From positions 1 through 17,545 of the forward strand of contig DAOVVQ010000048.1 in the NCBI GenBank assembly GCA_030637065.1: a stretch of DNA of 17,545 nucleotides. The letters run 5' to 3'. This DNA comes from Planctomycetota bacterium. GTDB lineage: Bacteria > Planctomycetota > Phycisphaerae > Sedimentisphaerales > Anaerohalosphaeraceae. Made by a program: the position numbers and the translations under genes. The notes below the pieces were generated by a model, which searched no databases, was not told where the DNA came from, and worked only from the letters and a program-made list of their open reading frames with translations. Shown here one piece after another: positions 14,746-17,545 of this stretch (positions within the stretch are counted from its first letter, which is position 1; each line of letters begins with the position of its first letter).

Positions 14746-16146
14746 ATGGAGCGAAGAGAATTCATTAAGACAGCAGCGATAACTGCGGCAGCGTCGGTAT
14801 TGCCGCTGACCCATAATACAATGGCAGCCAATAACAGAAGCAAACCGAACATGGTCGTGTTCTTTGTCGATGACATGGGTTACGGCGAACTGGGATGCTA
14901 CGGCAGTAAGGATCTGCGGACACCGTTTATCGATACGCTTGCTGAAAACGGCGTCCGTTGTACGTCCGGTTATGTAACGGCGCCCAGTTGCGGTCCGTCA
15001 CGGGCAGGTATCCTGACGGGACAATACCAGCAGCGTTTCGGTTATGAGATCAATCCTGATAAGCAGTTCCGCGATACCTTTGGCCTGGACTTAAATTACC
15101 AGACCATCGGTGACCGAATGAAGGCCGCCGGCTATAAAACCGGCGCTATCGGCAAGTGGGATTTAGGACGCGGTGTAGATCACAACCCGATCAACCGAGG
15201 TTTTGATTTTTACTATGGCCATATCGTCGGTGCCCGAAACTACTGGCCGATGCAAAAGGGGCCGGAGAGCATGGTGGTTTCCCGCGGGCCGGGGGAGATG
15301 GTTAAGGAGACCAAATATCTGACCTACCAGTTGACCGACGGCGCACTGGAGTTCATCGATAAATATAAAGATGATCCCTTCTTTCTCTATGTCGCCTACA
15401 ACGCACCGCACGTTCCCTTCCATGCACCCGATGAAGCCATTGCTCGCAACAGGCATATCAAAAGCGAGAAGCGACGCACCTATGCGGGGATGATCACCGC
15501 CCTGGATGATTCGGTCGGTCGTATATTAGAGAAGCTGCGAGATCTGGGTTTTGAAGAAGAAACAATGATCCTCTTTATCAGTGACAATGGTTCACCGGTT
15601 GGTCCGCCCACGACCCGCGGTTATGTGGACGAAAATAATCTTCCGCTGCGGGGAGGCAAGGGAGGCCTCTACGAGGGCGGAATTCGCGTGCCGTTCATCG
15701 TGCAGTGGAAGACAGGCGGTTTGCCCAGAGGCAAGACGTATGATCGTCCGGTTTCTGTACTTGATGTGATGCCTACCGCCCTGGCCGTCGCCGGCGCCGA
15801 GCCTCCGTCAAACCTGCCGGGAGTTGACATTCTGCCCTATCTCAAAGGGAAAAAAACCAATGAGGATGTGGCCAACGTGCTTTACTGGCGTTATAAGGGC
15901 TATTGCGCCGTGCGAAAAGGGGACTTCAAGTGGGTGTCTGATCCGAAGACGCAGGTCACCGGTCTGTTCAACCTGGCAACGGATGTGGGTGAGCAAAAGA
16001 ACCTTATAGAAGAAAATCCGGAAAAAGCCGCCGAACTCCAGGCACTCTGGCGCCAGTGGAACAAAAAAAATAAAGCTCCGCTGTGGCAGCCCCAAAACTC
16101 GCTCAATATGATGCGCAAGGCCTACGGTAACGAGGGGATGAATTGA
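14746..16146 (+). CDS. Exported sulfatase, Tat signal, with Asp replacing the usual active-site His
   Basis: A 466-residue arylsulfatase A-like type I sulfatase. A twin-arginine signal (ERREFIKTA plus a hydrophobic stretch, to about residue 28) precedes the catalytic domain. Metal ligands Asp42-Asp43 (VDDMGYGELG) and Asp280-Asn281 (ISDNGSP), formylglycine Cys82 in a canonical CGPSR, Lys137, His222 (APHVPFHAP) and Lys305 (GGKGGLYEGG) are present. Where most relatives have GKWHLG, this one reads GKWDLG, so the sulfate-contacting His is Asp139. The enzyme may be a different subfamily with altered substrate contacts or reduced activity. ATG 14746 is chosen because the Tat signal starts there. AAAGGA and CAGGG lie 7 to 12 bases upstream; an in-frame TTG at 14680 has no support. 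It is separated from the upstream sulfatase by a probable terminator. The tail beyond about residue 430 is rich in Trp, Lys and Asn. Confidence 0.95.
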   Translation: MERREFIKTAAITAAASVLPLTHNTMAANNRSKPNMVVFFVDDMGYGELGCYGSKDLRTPFIDTLAENGVRCTSGYVTAPSCGPSRAGILTGQYQQRFGYEINPDKQFRDTFGLDLNYQTIGDRMKAAGYKTGAIGKWDLGRGVDHNPINRGFDFYYGHIVGARNYWPMQKGPESMVVSRGPGEMVKETKYLTYQLTDGALEFIDKYKDDPFFLYVAYNAPHVPFHAPDEAIARNRHIKSEKRRTYAGMITALDDSVGRILEKLRDLGFEEETMILFISDNGSPVGPPTTRGYVDENNLPLRGGKGGLYEGGIRVPFIVQWKTGGLPRGKTYDRPVSVLDVMPTALAVAGAEPPSNLPGVDILPYLKGKKTNEDVANVLYWRYKGYCAVRKGDFKWVSDPKTQVTGLFNLATDVGEQKNLIEENPEKAAELQALWRQWNKKNKAPLWQPQNSLNMMRKAYGNEGMN

Positions 16147-16178
16147 GGTATTATAATGAAACGAAGAGGGGAAGTGGA

Positions 16179-17545
16179 ATGAAGATGAAGAAAGGTATGG
16201 TATTTGCGGCTTTGGCTGTGTTGCTGGCGTCCGCTTTAAGTGTACAGGCAGCAAAGAAGCCGATGAATGTGATATTTATTCTGGCCGATGACTTGGGCTA
16301 TAGCGATACGACGCTTTACGGCACGACGGATTTTTATCAAACGCCCAATCTGGAGCGGCTCGCCGCGCGTGGCATGACGTTTAACCGGGCCTATACCAAC
16401 AGCCCGCTCTGCTCGCCGACACGCGCGAGCATTATGACCGGCCAGACTCCGGCGCGTCACGGTTCGACCAGGCCGTCGCATCACAAGGGCGAGGTGCGCT
16501 TAAAGCCCATTTTGGAATCGTCGGCAAAGCCCAGCCAAAAGGTGGTCGGCATCCAGACGGTTAATCGTCTCGATACGGCGCTTCCAACCCTTGGAAAGAT
16601 GATAAAAAAAGGCGGCTATGCCACGGGACACTTCGGCAAGTGGCACCTTGGCCCCGAGCCCTACAGTCCGCTCGAGCACGGTTTTGATGTTGATATCCCG
16701 CACACCCCCTCACCGGGACCGGCTGGTAGTTATCTCGCTCCCTGGAGATTTGCGACAAAGCTCCAGCCGCAGGCGAAAGGCGAGCACATCGAAGACCGCA
16801 CGGCTAAGGAGGCGATCCGATGGACGAAAAATGTCCCGAAGAATCAACCGTTTTTCATGAACTACTGGCAGTTTTCGGTACACGCGCCGTTTGACGCCAA
16901 ACCGGAGCTGATTGAAAAATACAAAAAACTGGTCGATCCCAGCGCACGGCAGAAGAGCCCGACCTATGCTGCGATGGTCGAGTCTTGCGACGATGCGGTC
17001 GGTACTTTGCTCGATGCGGTGGATAAAGCCGGTATCGCTGACCGGACGGTAATTATCTTTATCTCCGACAACGGCGGCAACGTACACCAGACTATCGCGG
17101 CGGACGGGGCTGTCGTGACGAGCAACTTCCCGCACATCGGCGGAAAGGCGACAATTCGTGAGGGCGGCGTTCACGTGCCCTGCATTGTTGTCTGGCCGGG
17201 CGTCACCAAACCCGGCAGCCGCAGCGACGAGGTCATCCAGACCGCTGACTTTTATCCGACCCTGCTGGAGAACCTCGGTATGGGCCTGCCGGAAAACTAT
17301 TCCGTCGACGGCACCGACATCATGCCAGCGCTCAAAGGCGGCAAGCTCGACCGCGACGGCATTTTTACCTATTTCCCCGTTGGAATGCCGGCGCCCGGCT
17401 GGCTGCCGCCTTCGATGGCTGTCTATTCCGGCGACTGGAAGTTGATCCGCATTTTCCACGGCGGCGAAAACGGCGACCATGACTACCGACTCTATAATGT
17501 AGTCAAAGACCTCGGTGAGAAAAACGATCTGAAGGAGGCCTATCC
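16179..17545 (+). CDS. Exported sulfatase, arylsulfatase-like, C-terminus beyond the window
   Basis: A type I sulfatase open for 455 full codons to the right edge, so nearly complete for the family's usual 450 to 520 residues. A Sec signal peptide (about 1-25, ending SVQAA) is followed by Asp37-Asp38 (ILADDLGYSDTTLYG), formylglycine Cys78 in canonical CSPTR, Lys154/His156 (GKWHLG) and Asp297-Asn298 (ISDNGGN). A C-terminal part follows (SGDWKLIR, DYRLYNVVKDLGEKNDL), typical of the small second domain. The active site appears intact, unlike the Asp-substituted sulfatase just upstream. ATG 16179 has GAGGGGAAG (16166-16174) upstream; the gap to the previous sulfatase is 32 bases, so the two are probably cotranscribed. 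GC is a little higher than in the genes to the left. The sulfate position it attacks is not known. Confidence 0.95.
   Translation, partial: MKMKKGMVFAALAVLLASALSVQAAKKPMNVIFILADDLGYSDTTLYGTTDFYQTPNLERLAARGMTFNRAYTNSPLCSPTRASIMTGQTPARHGSTRPSHHKGEVRLKPILESSAKPSQKVVGIQTVNRLDTALPTLGKMIKKGGYATGHFGKWHLGPEPYSPLEHGFDVDIPHTPSPGPAGSYLAPWRFATKLQPQAKGEHIEDRTAKEAIRWTKNVPKNQPFFMNYWQFSVHAPFDAKPELIEKYKKLVDPSARQKSPTYAAMVESCDDAVGTLLDAVDKAGIADRTVIIFISDNGGNVHQTIAADGAVVTSNFPHIGGKATIREGGVHVPCIVVWPGVTKPGSRSDEVIQTADFYPTLLENLGMGLPENYSVDGTDIMPALKGGKLDRDGIFTYFPVGMPAPGWLPPSMAVYSGDWKLIRIFHGGENGDHDYRLYNVVKDLGEKNDLKEAY

Noticed and set aside
1..17545. CRISPR array, tRNA, rRNA, insertion sequence or phage genes
   Set aside because: No repeated spacer structure, cloverleaf, rRNA segment, transposase or phage-like protein was recognised on either strand.

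Overview
The window reads as a carbohydrate-use locus from a PVC-group bacterium, most likely a planctomycete of the Phycisphaerae/Sedimentisphaerales kind. This placement is an inference. It rests on four exported sulfatases in one stretch, Tat-type signals on two of them, an AraC/XylR-like regulator in place of a SusC/SusD pair, a double DUF1080 (3-keto-disaccharide hydrolase) protein, moderate GC and AAGGA-type ribosome binding sites. Kiritimatiellota and Lentisphaerota are the alternatives.

Layout. Positions 1-234 (minus) hold the start of a putative lipoprotein that runs off the left edge. Positions 476-1396 (minus) encode an AraC-family regulator. A 310-base divergent control region follows, with a promoter for each direction and, between them, two perfect 12-bp direct repeats exactly 21 bp apart. 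Rightward comes a compact operon at 1707-9061: sulfatase, GH78 alpha-L-rhamnosidase, L-rhamnose isomerase (rhaA) and an NCS1-like permease. The first two genes overlap by 4 bases and the remaining gaps are short. After a 117-base gap come the double DUF1080 protein, a small lipoprotein-like remnant, a GH120-type beta-xylosidase with an inserted CBM6-like domain, and an iduronate-2-sulfatase-like sulfatase. A probable terminator and a short leader-like ORF separate these from two more sulfatases; the last runs off the right edge.

Working model. Exported sulfatases strip sulfate from an alga-type polysaccharide. GH78 and GH120 release L-rhamnose and xylose outside the cytoplasm. The permease imports a sugar, plausibly rhamnose. 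RhaA converts L-rhamnose to L-rhamnulose. The regulator senses a sugar and activates the operon. Rhamnose plus xylose plus sulfate is the composition of ulvan and related sulfated rhamnans, so such a glycan is the best guess for substrate. No polysaccharide lyase, rhamnulose kinase or rhamnulose-phosphate aldolase is in the window.

Most notable points are the textbook-like divergent AraC operator, an NCS1-family permease where a sugar transporter is expected, the GH120 enzyme with its inserted binding module, a sulfatase with Asp in place of an active-site His, and two possible gene remnants. I saw no rRNA, tRNA, CRISPR array, insertion sequence or prophage gene.
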